A DNA stretch of 64,000 bases from Parus major (lineage: Eukaryota > Chordata > Aves > Passeriformes > Paridae): assembly GCF_001522545.3 (NCBI RefSeq), contig NC_031770.1:92026339-92090338 (forward strand). The letters run 5' to 3'. Each line of letters starts with the position of its first letter. The stretch's first letter is position 1. Shown one piece after another: positions 13,431 through 26,317 of the stretch. The position numbers and the translations under genes were made by a program. The notes beneath the pieces are model-generated. The model was not told where the DNA came from. It made no database searches and saw nothing but the letters and a program-made list of their open reading frames with translations.

Positions 13431-15914
13431 AATGCAAATCTAATTTTCCCAGACTAAGAAACCTAATTAATTTATTTCCTGATCATGCAAAAGACTGATT
13501 TTTTTTTTAAAATCCCAAGGGTTATTTATGGATTTATTTTTTGTCTGTCTTGCAGATTGGATTCTGAGCTCACTCCTCACAGGTGAGCCACCACTATCCT
13601 AGTGGCATTCCATGAACTCACTCTAGTTTATTTAAATCCTCATCCTTCCACTAATGGAAGTCCAAAACTGGACTGTCGTGGTCTAACAAGTGAAACCATT
13701 CAATGTGATTAAATAATTCAACTTTGCAAAGTATTAATTCTTCATACCTAAATAAAGTACCCTTTTCCTTCTTGAAGGTATTGTTGAGACTTCATTCAAT
13801 GAGAAACACAGAGTTATAACAATTTTTTATCACTATACTTTTCATTGTATTGAGTTGTGCTTCTTCCATTTTGAGGGAGAAAAAAATCAAAACAACTTTG
13901 TAATAGTTATACATAGAAATTTAAACTCTTAATGAAAAACCAGGCATGGCTAAAAGCCCCACACCAGTTACAGTGAAGAGACAGCAAATAGGAAAATATT
14001 TTTTTCTGAAGTATTCCAAATGGGTGTACACTGAAGATTCCAAAATTTCAACATACATTTAGAAGAAAAATCAGTTTGGTCTTTGTCATGAATATTTGTT
14101 TCAAAAAAAAACCCCAAAACTGGTGAGCTTATGCAGAATATTGAAAAACAATTTTTCTCTTTGTAGTCTGAGAATGGAAGTTCAAGTGAATTTGAATTAT
14201 GTAAAGGAAGAATGATGCAGTATTTGGAAACCAGATATTATGCACAGGACTTGAATTGGATGTAAAATAAAGTTCCGTATACAAAATTAGCTTCTCAAAA
14301 ATTCAAGAAAATAGTGGATTAATCTATTTTCAGTGTATACAATTCAAACTTAATTGTTTGGAATCCTAAGCAGCAAATTTTTTGTGAATGCAACTGTACT
14401 TTATTGGGGTTTGTATCTCTCTATTGATTTGGCACTTGCCTGCAGATTAAGGCTTTTTATTCTGTGTACATTGATTTGTTTAGAAATATGCAGGGTGTTT
14501 AAAATGAACAATAAACTACAGAGTTGGATTTAATATTTAGCCTGGAAATTATCACAAAATTTTTGAACTCTAAAGTCTAATTGGTTTGCATAACCACATA
14601 GGATATATGGAAAAATAACCCAAAATATCTGGTACTTCGTCAGTTAAAAAAAATGCTTATAGGGAAAAATCTGTATCAAATCAAATCAAAAAAGGCTAAC
14701 TCTGAAAAAATTTAGATAAGCATAAAACTAGTGATTCAGCAATATAGATTTAAAAGGTTAAATACACACTCTAACATATTTTAGGGCAGCCCATTGCGTC
14801 AATTTCAAGAGATCTCAGTGTTGCTATCCTTGAAATAATGTCTTTGAACCTTTCCTTTCTGTTTATGCTCCAGTTTACATTCCAAAGTAAAAAAATTCCT
14901 AGAATAACAAATGGATATCCATCTCCTTTTTCCCTTTCACGCTACTCAGTAATAAGCCTCCGTTTATTACTGAGATTCTTTATGCTATACAATTTCCATG
15001 TAAAGGAAACATGGTTAACATTGTTGCTTTTCCTAGAGTAACAAACTTGCTCTTGATTTTTATGACAATTTCCATCTCTGGTCTCTTCAGTTCCATTGTG
15101 TTTTGTGTTGCAAAGTGTCATGTAAAACCTTCATTACAGTTCATGCACTTTTTGTGATAGTCTATATTTTCCATGGAAAACTTCCACAAGTTCCATCAAA
15201 CAATTCAGATCTGAAATTTTACTTTGGTCATTTCATGCCATACACATGACAAGCACCAAAACATTTAGTTCCAATTTTAGCTCCAAAATGTAAGCATACA
15301 TTTTTACCCAGAATTGTTTGCATACAATCTGGCTACACAAGCAGAGTTTTCTAAACAGGCCACTCAGGGGACATTAATTATATTTTTTATTTGTTCATAG
15401 TTGCACAATTATTTTATAATCTCAAATTATGCATAAACTTTAAAAAGAATGAATGAAAAATTCCAAAGCCCTAAATTGTGCAATTACCTGTGATACCAGG
15501 AGCTGGTCCTTTTGTTTTCTCTACCAGTTTGTTAGGATGGAATAGGAGATTTTCTTACCTTAGCCCTCAAACTATGTTTGCAAGTCCCTTCAAGGCCATT
15601 ACAAAACACAAAGGGAATTTTGCGTGGTTTTATGTAGATATATATATATATATATACAAAAAATATTTATTGGTCTTCTTTCTTTTCTAGTTAAAGTCAC
15701 TATTAAAAACTGGAATAATTTTCTTAGAGATGTAGAGTATGAATTCATTAAAGTATTTCAAACACTTAGTATTCAAGAAAGTCTTTTGTTTTGCATGATC
15801 ACTTTTCTCATTTTACCTTAGCTGCTATAAGTTTTTTGAAAGAAATCTTCTTATTGAAAGTCTTTCAGATGGTAATAAAGATGGTAATAACTTCTTTTTT
15901 TGTGAAATTTTTAA
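13431..15914. other. unique AT-rich non-coding DNA
   Basis: No gene or transposon recognised. One TA dinucleotide tract is listed separately. Open frames of 60-70 codons near 14838-15041 and 15478-15821 have no recognisable product. Confidence 0.55.
15638..15656 (+). repeat. (TA)n microsatellite
   Basis: About nine TA units in an AT-rich setting. Simple repeat. Confidence 0.9.
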
Positions 15915-15985
15915 AATGATATAGTAGGAAAGGTCTGGAAAGGTCATCTGGTTCCTGCCCTGAGGCAGAATCATTTATACCCAAT
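15915..15985 (-). mobile_element. short CR1 3'-end fragment
   Basis: The plus strand reads ggtctggaaaggtcatctgg followed by a ttcctgccctgaggca block, which fits the reverse complement of the CR1 3' end (a stretch on calling a region and the number of bases before the tail). It is only about 70 bp and diverged, so it could be a chance similarity or another CR1-tailed repeat. Confidence 0.45.
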
Positions 15986-16869
15986 GGTTAACTGAGAAGG
16001 TCAAAAGTAGATTTTACTTCTGTTCTTGTTGAAGTCAGATCTTCACTCAAGACTGAGCAAGCCAAATTACACAAAAGGCTAGGGAAGAAAACAGCATGCA
16101 CAACAGGCAGTCTCAGCTCCTCCTTTAAGAACCTACAAACTTGTAGAGGATTGGGTGATTTAAGAGATTACTTTTAGCTGTTCTTTCCTTTCTTTCCCTG
16201 TGGCTCACAGCAGCACTGTGATAAAGATAGTCTTCGTTCACTAAACTGACTTTCTTTATCAAAACACAAAAGCAAAAAAGGCAGAGACAGAGAAGAAGAA
16301 AACTAAGGTAGAAAAAGAAAATGGGTAAAAATGTTTGCAACATTAAGCAACCAATTTTTATATTATAGATTATGTCCATGATCGTGACAAAGAAAATGAA
16401 GACAGAAATAGAGTATTAACAGTGCACCTTTGCTTTCATTCAGAATGTTTGATGCTAAAGATCAAACAACTGAGATGGCTGAGTGAATGGAGATTGAAAG
16501 GACTGGTTTGTTGCCAGATTTTCCCATGAAGACACTTTTAATACTTCATAAAAGAAGAATAGATGAAAAGGCTCATTGCTCATTATTTCATTGAAAGTGC
16601 ATTCTGGGGAAATTTTTAACTTATTACTTTAGGTGCATTGATTTTGGTTCCCTCATTCTCTCATTCAAAATACATTATTTTTAGCTTAGCCCTTTTTTAT
16701 TTGATGAGATTTTAAATTATTGACATTAATCCAGTCTATTTCAGTCTAATATCACTCTAATTTCTTTCAAAATGCAAAATTAAGTTTTTTGTTACTGTGA
16801 GTTTTGTGAATTTCATATGCAAAATACCTATGTGAAAGGCATAGTCACATTTTTTGACCAGCTGGTTGT
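15986..16869. other. unique non-coding DNA
   Basis: Nothing recognised. A purine-rich patch lies around 16260-16325. The open frame at 16125-16379 on the minus strand is the complement of that patch and gives a phenylalanine- and leucine-rich peptide with no family I know. Confidence 0.5.
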
Positions 16870-17490
16870 ATGCATCGTGTTTGATGCACCTCAGGATGGA
16901 GTTTGCCCCCTTGTCTGCCAGGGCACACCACTGGATCATGCTGCCAGCATTTGGACCTGTTAAATTTCATCCCATTAATCATCGCTCAATGCCCCAATCT
17001 ATCTAGGTCTCAGAAAGGCATCTTGTCCCTTGAAAGAGTCAACAGTGCTCCCAGTTTGGTATCATCAGCAGATTTACTAAGAGTGCATTCAACTCCTGCA
17101 TTTAGACCATAGTTAAGTATATTAAACAGAGCTGATCCCAGAGCTGATCCCTGAGGAATGTCACTGGTGACTAGTCAAAAGTCAGATCTAACTCCATTGT
17201 CTATAACACTTTGAGCTCTGCCATTTGGCCAGTTTCTCACCCCAAACATTATGCATTTACTCATCTCATGGCTGGTCAACTTGTCCTGAAGGATATAATA
17301 AGGAACAGTATCAAAACCTTACTAAAATTCAGAAAAACTATATCCATGTCCTTCCCTTTACCCACTAGCCAGATAACCTTATTTTAGAAGCACAGCAAAT
17401 TACTTAACAGGATTTTCCCTTTGAGAACATATGTTGATTGTGCCCCATGTTTTCATTGTTCTTTAAATGCTTTTCAATAGCACTTTTCAA
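16870..17490 (-). mobile_element. CR1 LINE remnant (older subfamily, reverse-transcriptase end and 3' region)
   Basis: On the plus strand the reverse complement of CR1 is readable in order. A gtttgcccccttgtctgcca block lies near 16901-16920, a tttggtatcatcagcagatt block near 17054-17073, a block reading as the family's gag-ccc-tga-gga-ac phrase near 17145-17160, and a region near 17290-17340 that matches the family's description of a truncated reading frame (gtatcaaaaccttactaaaa). This corresponds to the C-terminal reverse-transcriptase region plus the start of the 3' region. It carries multiple stops and small deletions. It is more diverged than the 24-kb and 44-kb copies. Confidence 0.75.
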
Positions 17491-20400
17491 ATCCAAGACA
17501 AATTACAAGGAAAATTTGCTTGAAGGAAAAAATGCAGATATAAAAACATTTGAATGTAAATGGGTAACACTTGAAGAAAGACAGGATTATGGAATTCAGG
17601 AGTACAGTTCATCTAAACATTCATTTAGGTTCATTGTGAGATAAAAGTGACAACTGAAAGTTCAGATTAAATGGTCTAAAGGCAAATTAATATCAGTCAT
17701 GTAGTAAACAAAAAATGTTGACAATCATAATAATCACATTACCTCTTTAACTATAATAGGTGTACAATATTTTACAACTGGTAGTAGCAGGTTATTTCTA
17801 ACCTTTTACATGCCCTCTTAAAACAGGAATAACATAAATGCAGAAATAACAATTCATGCCCTTATATGATGTCAGAGCTATGGAAAACTCTCAGAAGTGA
17901 TGGAAGTGATGACTCAGCCTGCTTAGAACAGCCCTAGAAATAATTTTTTGTCCTTGTTACTCATTTTAAATGGTAACATAATTGCATGTCTTCCTTTCTA
18001 AAGTTACAGATTTGAGATTCTACCTACCCAGAATCCCACATCGTGTCATACATCAGGTGGATTTTCTCCATTATGTAGTTTAATCCGAGAATTCATCATC
18101 AGTGTATGATCAGAAGTATAAGTCAATACCCTCATTTTGCATAAAAAAAGAAAAAAAATCCTCCCACAAGTTGCAAATCATTCACTAAATCAGTGAAAAA
18201 AATAACAAGATTCAGTAATAAATTTAATTAGTCGTCTCAAAAAACATTGATGATAAAATCCCCAAGAAAACTCTGATCCACTGGTGTTAGCAGAAGACAG
18301 GAAACTGTGTCAGTACTCAGAAAAGGTAAAGAAGGTAAAGGTAAAGAAAATGCAAAGAAGCATGACTAGGATTGACTTGTTTGAGGGAGATACAGGAAAA
18401 TTATTAGAGGATTAGATTACTAAAAAATTGAAAGAAGAGTGCAATTTGAATGGTATTTTTTTACAGCTCTTGTAAAACACAGCTGATTTTATTATATAAG
18501 AAGGTGGAAAATCGATAACTGAAAAGATATAGTACACTAAAACTTTTGGAATACACTCAGTGTTAGATCTACATTTTATTTTTATTAAGAATTAATTTAA
18601 ATATCAATGAATAATATGTTCAAAGAGTTTGAAAATCTGTTGGCTGACAGTTCACACAATACCTAACAGTTCTGATAAGATCTTACTAATACTGACATTT
18701 TAACTGATAATGTTCAGTGGTTGTATCAATTATCTAGACATCAGACTACTATCTGATGATATTTTCAGGTAAAGAAATTGCATTGGAAAGCTAAATAATC
18801 ATTGATATTAATAATTTAAACTAAAAAATAAACTAATAACACAAACTAAAATATGAACTAATAATAGAAAATTGTTCATTCCTAAAAGAATATAGAAAGA
18901 CTGTTAAGATATCTTCTAGTAGTTTCTGGCTCCATGAGTTATTTTGCAAGAGAAAGGAGTGCTGCAGATGGTCACAGGCAATCCAATATCAGCATCCTTG
19001 CCCCATGATGTTATACATGAAAAGACAACAGTACAGCTGGAAGGCATTAGAGCACATGCAAAAGTGTAGTCAAGTCACAGTACCACTTCAAACAAGTTGT
19101 ATCTAAATTACTAAGTATCATGCTAATAAAATTGGACATGTATGCAGTGAAATGGAAAGGACAAAGTATTAACATATTATGAGGGATAATACTGCAATGT
19201 ACACCATTATTTTGAATGATGAAACACAAAATTATCATTTAATATTTTATATTTTGTTATGTAATACTGAACAACGGAAAATATATTCAGATACTGGGTT
19301 AAGTAAAAAATAACATCTTCCACCTAGCATGCCATCAGATTATTAATAAATTAATTTAAAAAATCGTATTCTTGAAGCCATCTATCTATTGACAATATAA
19401 AAATGTCTTACTCATTGGATCTTTCTGGAAATAACAATGATGATGTGGCAACAGAAGAAAGAAAATATTTGTCTATGTTAATTACAGTTAAAAGAAATTC
19501 ATAACATATAACCATAGAAAGGGGCTCAGCCATTCTGCAATTAGACAGAGTTTATCAAGTAACCTCTGCTATGTTGATATATTTGTCCTTTACAAACAGC
19601 CTCATACTTTTTAACTATTACATTTTCCCAGATTTTTAGGTGAGCAAGGGCTCTCTCTATGAAATGCCATCTGCCTTGATACGTAAATGAGTCTATCCCC
19701 TAGAGTCTTAAGACTTTAAAATGATGAGGCTAAGGTGCTTTTCTGTAGTGTTGCATTCAGGTGCTCAGCTCTACCAGGTAGGCAAAATGTTTTGTCATGT
19801 TTTGTACGTGCAGAGCAGACACAAAGGAAGCACCTCAAAGAACTGTGCTACATAAGGCACTTTAAGCCTTTTATCAGAAAGCAGTTCCCACCTCTTCAGT
19901 GTTGGCTGTCACATACCAGAGTGGGGAACATGGAACATTTTTCCTTTACTAACCTGAGTACTTATATGGTAGGGAGTCTGTGGAGCATTAGTATGTTAAT
20001 AGCCAAAAGATTAGCCACAACACTTGACTCAGCATATATATTCCTGTTAGCTGAAAATGTAATCTGCATTTATTGTGGGATACAGACATGACTAAAATTC
20101 ATACTTTTAAAATATTCATTCAGACCAGGTCAGAAATTCAACCTTTATCACTAGGAATAGTTCAGGTACACACAGAGTGCTTCTATCAATCGAAGCAGCT
20201 GAAAGAGCTAAGGGAAGTGTAAGGCCAAGAATGTAACAGCCCAGCCCACAATGCTTTTATCCCGGGGTAGGTTCTTAAGCCTGTTGGAGACATGCTGAGC
20301 TTCTACCAGGCTCAAAGCACATCATGAGGAGAAAACACATAGCCCATGAAATGTGATACATGCTCCTATTCTCACTGTCTCTTATGTTATAGTATCCCAT

Positions 20401-22099
20401 GATGTAGTACCATCAAGATCTTCCTAACCATTATCAAACATGCCTTGCCTCACAAAGCAAAAATAAATTTGCAAGCTACAACAAAAATCCCACCAACTGT
20501 TAGTCTTCTTGCCCAAATATGAGCTAGTCCTCTCACCCAAGACATAACTGCTTGAGTTTCAGGAGCAATCTGATTGTGCAGTACACATGGTTTACAGAAG
20601 GCAGAACAAATGAAAAGTGAAGATTAATAATGAATGGAGATGAATAATGAGAAGGAAAAAGAGAAAAAGGAAAACAAAAAAAGGAAAGAGAGAATTAAAA
20701 TAACATTGTTTTCCCAGCAATAAGGTAATTCCAATTTTTCATTCACAATTTGATGGTGACATAAGGTGCTCACTCAGACATTACTGTCCTGGATTAGAAA
20801 GAATTAACACAGAATTGGTGGACACACTTTTCAGCTGGATTGAAGCTCAGAGCAAACAAAAGGCAAATTATCTGTACTTTTCATTAAATCTCATAGAGAA
20901 CAGGAGTAAATATCATTTTCCTCATCATGTGCATTGAGAAAAAGGAACACAAACTTACAGTGAGATGAACATGGTTCCAGTAATTATTCCCTATTTTATC
21001 CTGGAGATTTTTTTTCCAAAGCGTCCTGTAAGAAGAATTTCTGGTTTACATAGTGAATTCTACAATGGAAATAAAGTATTTTAAGATCATGTTGCACTGA
21101 TTTCTATTATAATTTATAGTACAATTTAGGCTGTATTGTATTTAAAGGAGTTAATATGGCTTAACAGATTTTCCTGACAGAACTAAAAATTAAAAGTATA
21201 TTGAAAATAGCTTTTGCAAATTATTTACACTTTTAGGAGGGGTCCTTATCTGCATTTTGACTGATACATAATCTATGCCTCTTGGCATAGAAATTGAAAG
21301 ACCTTTTCTTGTTTGGATAAAGCATTTCCATGCAAAAAAAATTGGTTAATAATTAAATAAAGAGACAAGGGAAGAGAAAGATACTAACTGCTAAATAATT
21401 TGAAAAATAACCTAAATTAATGAATCAAAAGATAAAAATGCTCATAGATTTCAAAGAAAGAAAAAAATGAAAGGCAATGTAATTTCCCTAATTTGTCAGC
21501 AAATCATTGTTTCACACATAAAACAACAGTTGCAAAGATCTGCAGAATTGATGCTACTCACAGTGCATTAAAATATGTAGTTTTTGAGCATACTGGATTT
21601 CATAAGTATCTCTCTCTAACCAAAAATTTGTGTGTAGAAAGATAGATTGTAAACTGAACATATCAGTACTTCCAGACAGAACAATAAACATGTGGCCATG
21701 GTTACTGTGTCAGGCAAGGCCAGATCTCCTTTATTATTTACTTTGTGAAATGGGTTTTTAAGAAAATTCCTTTTTCAAACATTGTAATGCTGAAATGTGT
21801 ACTATAAAATGCAAGTCCAAAAGTTTCAAAGACCGTAACTACGCACATGAACAGATCTAGGCATAACAGCTTCTTTTTCTATTTGGAGAGTGATTTACAA
21901 ACTGTATAAAACCAGCTAATGTGACCCTGATTCAGAAAAGTATTCTTAATACTCTTCTTTATAATCTCAAGCTTTGTGGTGTCCAAGGCAGGAATATTCA
22001 CAGGTATCTGACAACTAAATGTACCACTCATTTTTGAGTAACTGAAATTTTTGTTTCTACTTTTGTTTTTGTGGGGGAAAAAAAGTTATTTGGAAAAGC

Positions 22100-22123
22100 A
22101 TTTAAGAAATTTATTTCTTAAAT
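22100..22123. repeat. short perfect inverted repeat
   Basis: Two 11-bp arms, atttaagaaat and its reverse complement, are separated by 2 bp (tt). Such AT-rich hairpins arise easily by chance in DNA of this composition, so no function is claimed. Confidence 0.7.
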
Positions 22124-24038
22124 TTCATTTCTAGGAAGTACTAAATTCACATGAAGAAAATAGGGGAAAAGTAAGCTAAAAATTGATTAAGAGAGAGAAA
22201 AAATAATGCAAATGGTAAGAAAACTTGTTTATCATAACTAATCTAGACAGTCTGCAAGGGAGGCAAGAACCAAAAATATATTGTTCATGGTCAAAATACA
22301 TAAAACAACCTGCATATGGTGAAAACATGATAACGAGAAAGCATAAAGATGTTTAAAAATGTTGAATGGGATTAGGAAGAATCCCAACTAGTTAAGGATG
22401 TTGGGCTGATAAAAGTTCTTACTTAAAAGCTAACAGTTCCATCTTCCATCATCACTTTTTCAATGTTCCCTATCACCTTTCCTCCTTTTCTGTTTGCCAT
22501 TCACTGTATTTTGCTTCTGCAATTTAGCCATTACATTTAAAGTATTGTCTTTTACTCTGTTATTGAGTTGAATGAATTACAGTTTTAAAGAGCTATATGT
22601 GGGTCTGGTAAGTACATGGTAGGTACGTGTATTTGTATGTGTTTTTCTACTCTAACCTTCTCAGATGACAGTGATGGATAGTGGGTTGCTTGCACACAAT
22701 AAAATTGAATGAAACACTGAAGTCTTGCAATCTTGAAAGCCAGATTTTATCAGAGTAAAAAAATAATGTTTCAGAGTATGATATACAAATAATGAAAACT
22801 GAAATATTTTCCATTAAACTTGCAAATAAATATTTACAAATAAATCTAGTATGATTCCGCTTTCTGTTTCAAAAAGAGTCGCTAGAATGATTGAATCTGT
22901 TCAGGTCAGACTCACTGAAGCCTGCTGTTACCCTTCTGCTCCCTTTGCTCTGTGCCCATGGGACCCTGACTGAATACATAATCTCAGCAAACAACCACGA
23001 GCCTTGCCCCCTCTGGCAGAAGAGCCCATCTGATTCACAATTCAGCTGCCACAGATATATGAACAAGATAACAATCTGCTCTCATGCCCAACCACATTCT
23101 CTTAAAAAATATATTCAATCCATTGTCTTTTCAATAAAGTGTGAACATGTGAATTACACCAATTTTCACAGCTGACGAAAGTGATCCTTGTCTGTGTTGC
23201 TTACAGAACTTGACATATTCCTACCAAACCAGAGAAAGCTAGTAGCTAGTCTGGAAGGCCCTTTAATTGTCTAGAAAGAAAATTATACCACAAACTGTAA
23301 GGCACCCAATATTAGGTTAATCCTTAAAATGCTTGGAGTCAGCACTATTGCTAACAGTGAAGAACAGGCTATGTTCATTTATGATGCACTTTCTGCAGTT
23401 CTTGAATTCCCAGGCTGGTTAATTCTGGTTACAGAGCTTTTTGCATGGTATTTTGGTAGTAATAATCAGGCCCTTGTAATCAGCAGTTTCAAAGTGCATA
23501 TATTTTCTCATTTTTTTCTTTTTCGGTCTTTTCCTGTGTATTTCCAAAAGACAAATATGTGTTTCATATGTAAGCTGGTTTCATGTTAAATCTATGTTCA
23601 ACACTTCACAAAGCAGTACAAGAAGATGAAAATCTACAGAATTTAGCTCAAGGATCTTGCTAACCCTGCAGTTAAAAAAATATCTTTTATTTGCCAGGGC
23701 ATTTGCAAGCGTCATAGGTATACCAAGTTCTGTAATTTGCAGAGGCTAAGGCCATTACTTCCAGTTAAAGTAGAAATTACCACAAACATTATATTAAAAG
23801 AGCATTTATAATATTATGAAACTTTTCAGGGGTCCTAAATATAACTATATGAGAATATTTTTTCCAGAACATTATTTTTGATGATACTATAATTATATAG
23901 GTGTCATTTATATTTAAAAATACAATGTAATACAACATCTGAGGCATTATGGCATTATTTTCTGCTGTATAGTCTCTGCAGGGCTATTAGAGTTTAGAAG
24001 ACTCATGATTTGTGAAAAAATATTTAGCATAAATAGGA

Positions 24039-24078
24039 CTGAACACGTATATACGTGCTCATGTGTATACGTGTTCAG
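24039..24078. repeat. 40-bp imperfect palindrome / hairpin with ACGTG cores
   Basis: The outer arms (ctgaacacgtata and its reverse complement) pair perfectly for 13 bp. The pairing continues inward with a few mismatches. The left half also contains a smaller perfect palindrome of 14 bp, cacgtatatacgtg, at 24046-24059. CpG-containing ACGTG motifs occur four times counting both strands, in DNA that is otherwise poor in CpG. It may be a DNA hairpin, a dimeric binding site for bHLH-type factors, or chance. Confidence 0.7.
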
Positions 24079-24351
24079 TTGGGAACTGCTATAAAAAAAC
24101 TGATCTTTGTAAATGTCCTTAGTCTTTAAAACCTTGATGGCTTTGCCCCAACAAACTGTTTGTCACCTTAGTTCTTTTTTCCAGATGAGATATATCGGAT
24201 TAGTGCTTTCAAATTTCAGCATCAGCCCAGGTTTTCCTTTATCTGTCACCTTTGCCAGCCCAAAATCTGTTCAAAGATAAATAAAGCTTGTTTCTTTAAA
24301 CATAATTACTTTGGAAACTTTAAAATTTGTTAAGTGCTGCAAATAGTTATA

Positions 24352-24382
24352 TAGACAGACAGACAGACCCTAAGACAGACAG
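24352..24382 (+). repeat. (ACAG)n microsatellite, interrupted
   Basis: About four ACAG/GACA units, a short ccctaag interruption, then two to three more units. It lies about 50 bp from the 3' end of the following CR1 copy. Confidence 0.85.
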
Positions 24383-24433
24383 AAGAAAACTTGTGCTCTT
24401 CACTTTCAGCAATTGTAAGACTGTTAAATCGCA

Positions 24434-25056
24434 AAATCATAGAACTATGGAATGGTTTGGGTTGAAAGGGTATCACTAGACAAGGTTGCTTATAGCCCCA
24501 TCCAATCTGGTCTTGAAGACCTCCAGGGATAGGATATCCACAACTTCCCTGGGCAACCTGTACTGGTACTTTACTGTCCCCACAGTAACATCTGATCTTC
24601 ACCTCTTCTCTTTCACTTTGAAGCTATTTCACATTGTTCTGTCACTACATGCCCTCGTAAAATATTTCCATCTTTCTCATAGGCTCCTTTCAGTTACTGG
24701 AAGGCTGCAATTAGGTGACCCCAAAGTCTTTTTTCCAGGCTAAATAATCCCAGTTCTTTCAGCCTTTTCTCATATGAGAGGTGCTCCATCCCTCTGATTA
24801 ATTCAGTGGCCTCTGGACTCTCTCCAACAGCTCCATGAGATTCCTCTTCCAGGGACCTAAGAGCCAGATGCAGTGCACAAAGTGAGATCTCATCAGAGTG
24901 GGGTAGAGGGGCAGAATCCCCTCCCTTGCACTGCTGGCCATGCTGTGGATGCAGCCCAGGATACAATTTGCTTTCTGGGCTGCAAGAACACATTCCTAAG
25001 GCATGTTCAGCCTCTCATCCACCAACATACCCAGGTCCTTCTTGTCAGGGCTTGCT
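24434..25056 (-). mobile_element. CR1 LINE, 5'-truncated 3' region
   Basis: The plus strand opens with an aaaatcatagaactatggaa tail complement and aatggtttgggttgaaaggg. Then come a gccccatccaatctggtctt block near 24495, gggcaacctgtactggtact near 24550, and ctgttctgtcactacatgcc-like text near 24635. A cttttctcatatgagaggtg block follows near 24765-24784 and ccaacatacccaggtccttc near 25022-25041. This is about 620 bp of the CR1 3' region in reverse, stopping at a typical 5' truncation. Open frames across it (24486-24743 plus, 24694-24993 minus) are translations of untranslated CR1 sequence. Confidence 0.88.
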
Positions 25057-25802
25057 GGAGACTGGAATGTTATAATTTATATCTTAAATATCTTCATGAA
25101 GGGCTTTTGCCCATTATAGAAGAACTGTATAATAAAAGCTGCATGGAAGACCACCACACCCTGACTGAGGCCCTGCACTGCATGCTGGAGATAAGATCAA
25201 GTGACTCAGGCCTGGGGTGGAGAAAACAATACATTCACATGATTAAGCCTAACACCTTCAGGGTGGAGACCTCAGTCCCAGGGCTATCAGCTGCCAGGCT
25301 CCCACAGACCCTCACACCAAAGGATAAGGGAAGGAGGAGAGGTTTGGATAGCAAAAAAAGCCTCTGGTCCAAGGCAGCTAATGCTAGTCCTCCACTGTGC
25401 AGACCAGCTCAGCTGTGCTGCCCTTCATCCAGGGAAAAACTGCATCCACATGAAGGACAGCAGAGGCAGAGTCATGGCCCATGAAAGGTCCCCCAAAGAG
25501 GTCTCCAGACCCTGCACCAGAGCACTTCAACATGACACAACAGATCCAACGTCTTGCCAGGGACAGTGCTGAATTTGTGCACCACAGGGAAGGTACCTAT
25601 GCATGCCTACTTGGCCCTAACATATATTAATCCATTGGATTCTATAATTTTTGGTGGCGCAGGGCTACAGGAGACCCTCACCTCCAAGAAGACCAGATGG
25701 AGGGGAGTAATCAGATGTTGGTACCCTCAGAAGGATGATATGCTTCTACTTAACCCTGGTCACTCTCCCTGTCCTGTCCCACTCACTGCTCCACCTCTTC
25801 AC
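25057..25802. other. unassigned GC-rich block between CR1 and the polypyrimidine tract
   Basis: About 740 bp, clearly richer in G+C than the DNA around it. It contains most of the 203-codon frame at 24873-25484, whose first 60 codons are antisense CR1. The rest has no motif I recognise, and overlapping frames on the same strand are open too. Its position inside a cluster of retroelement debris suggests an old LTR-element internal region or another repeat, but I cannot name it. Confidence 0.4.
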
Positions 25803-25899
25803 TTCTTTTTCTTTCTTTCTTTTCTTTCTTTTCCTTCTTTTCTTTCTTTCTTTCTTTTCTCCCTCCCTCCCTCCCTCCCTCCCTCCCTTTTTTTCTCTT
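25803..25899 (+). repeat. polypyrimidine tract, (CTTT)n then (CCCT)n
   Basis: About 97 bp made only of C and T. The left two thirds are TTTC/TTTTC units, followed by about eight CCCT units and a closing T run. Such homopurine-homopyrimidine tracts can form intramolecular triplexes and are usually length-variable. Open frames through it code for serine, phenylalanine, leucine and proline runs and are not genes. Confidence 0.95.
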
Positions 25900-26095
25900 A
25901 GCATATTTTACTATTAAATAAAATATATCAATTTTTTTACAGCCAACATCTAACCTTGTTTTGTTTTAATTAGGTTTTGGTGTATATTTCAAACCTTTCT
26001 GGGTTCAATCCATTTTATTCACAGAGACTTAATTTTCTTTGCTCTTCTCTGTTAAGAATGGATCGTATCAGGGCTGCTCTTTATCTGCTCATCCC
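25900..26095. other. AT-rich spacer
   Basis: No feature recognised between the polypyrimidine tract and the next repeat fragment. Confidence 0.5.
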
Positions 26096-26310
26096 CCATC
26101 CTTGAGTGATACTGGGGGTTGTCCCAGCCCATGGTGATGACCATGGTAAAGCAGCTGCAGCTCTTGCAGGTCCACAGCGAAGCAGAGATCCACCTGCAAC
26201 CCATGGACAACCCCATGCTGGAGCAGGTGGAAGCTTGAAAGAAGGTATGACCCTGTGGGAAGCTGGCACTGGAGCAGACTCATGGCAAGACCTGTGGACA
26301 TGCCTTAGGA
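26096..26310 (-). mobile_element. fragment of a high-copy avian LTR-type repeat (internal part)
   Basis: I recognise a GC-rich avian repeat in which units around catgg, cacctgca and gctggagcagg recur. Here the order is a catggtgatgaccatggtaa block, a gcagagatccacctgcaacc block, a gctggagcaggtggaagctt block, a gaccctgtgggaagctggca block and a ctggagcagactcatggcaa block. It is on the opposite strand to the related 27.7-kb fragment. Open frames on both strands (69 to 136 codons) are artefacts of this GC-rich repeat. LTR-element origin is my inference; the family name is not known to me with certainty. Confidence 0.6.
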
Positions 26311-26317
26311 TGTAGAC

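Larger units (their letters stand above)
17491..24433. other. unique AT-rich non-coding DNA (7 kb)
   Basis: No gene or transposon recognised over nearly 7 kb. Listed separately are an inverted repeat at 22100-22123, a palindromic hairpin at 24039-24078 and an ACAG microsatellite at 24352-24382. Purine-rich low-complexity patches lie at about 18320-18360 (GGTAAA-like units) and 20640-20695. The 118-codon open frame at 19735-20091 (plus) has no recognisable domain. Confidence 0.55.

Noticed and set aside
19735..20091. 118-codon plus-strand open frame
   Set aside because: No recognised domain and no splice or promoter context. The length is within chance for 64 kb. Kept out of the gene list, but a BLASTP would settle it.
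24873..25484. 203-codon plus-strand open frame, the longest in the window
   Set aside because: Its first third is antisense CR1 3' region. The rest is GC-rich sequence with other open frames overlapping, and there is no recognisable domain.
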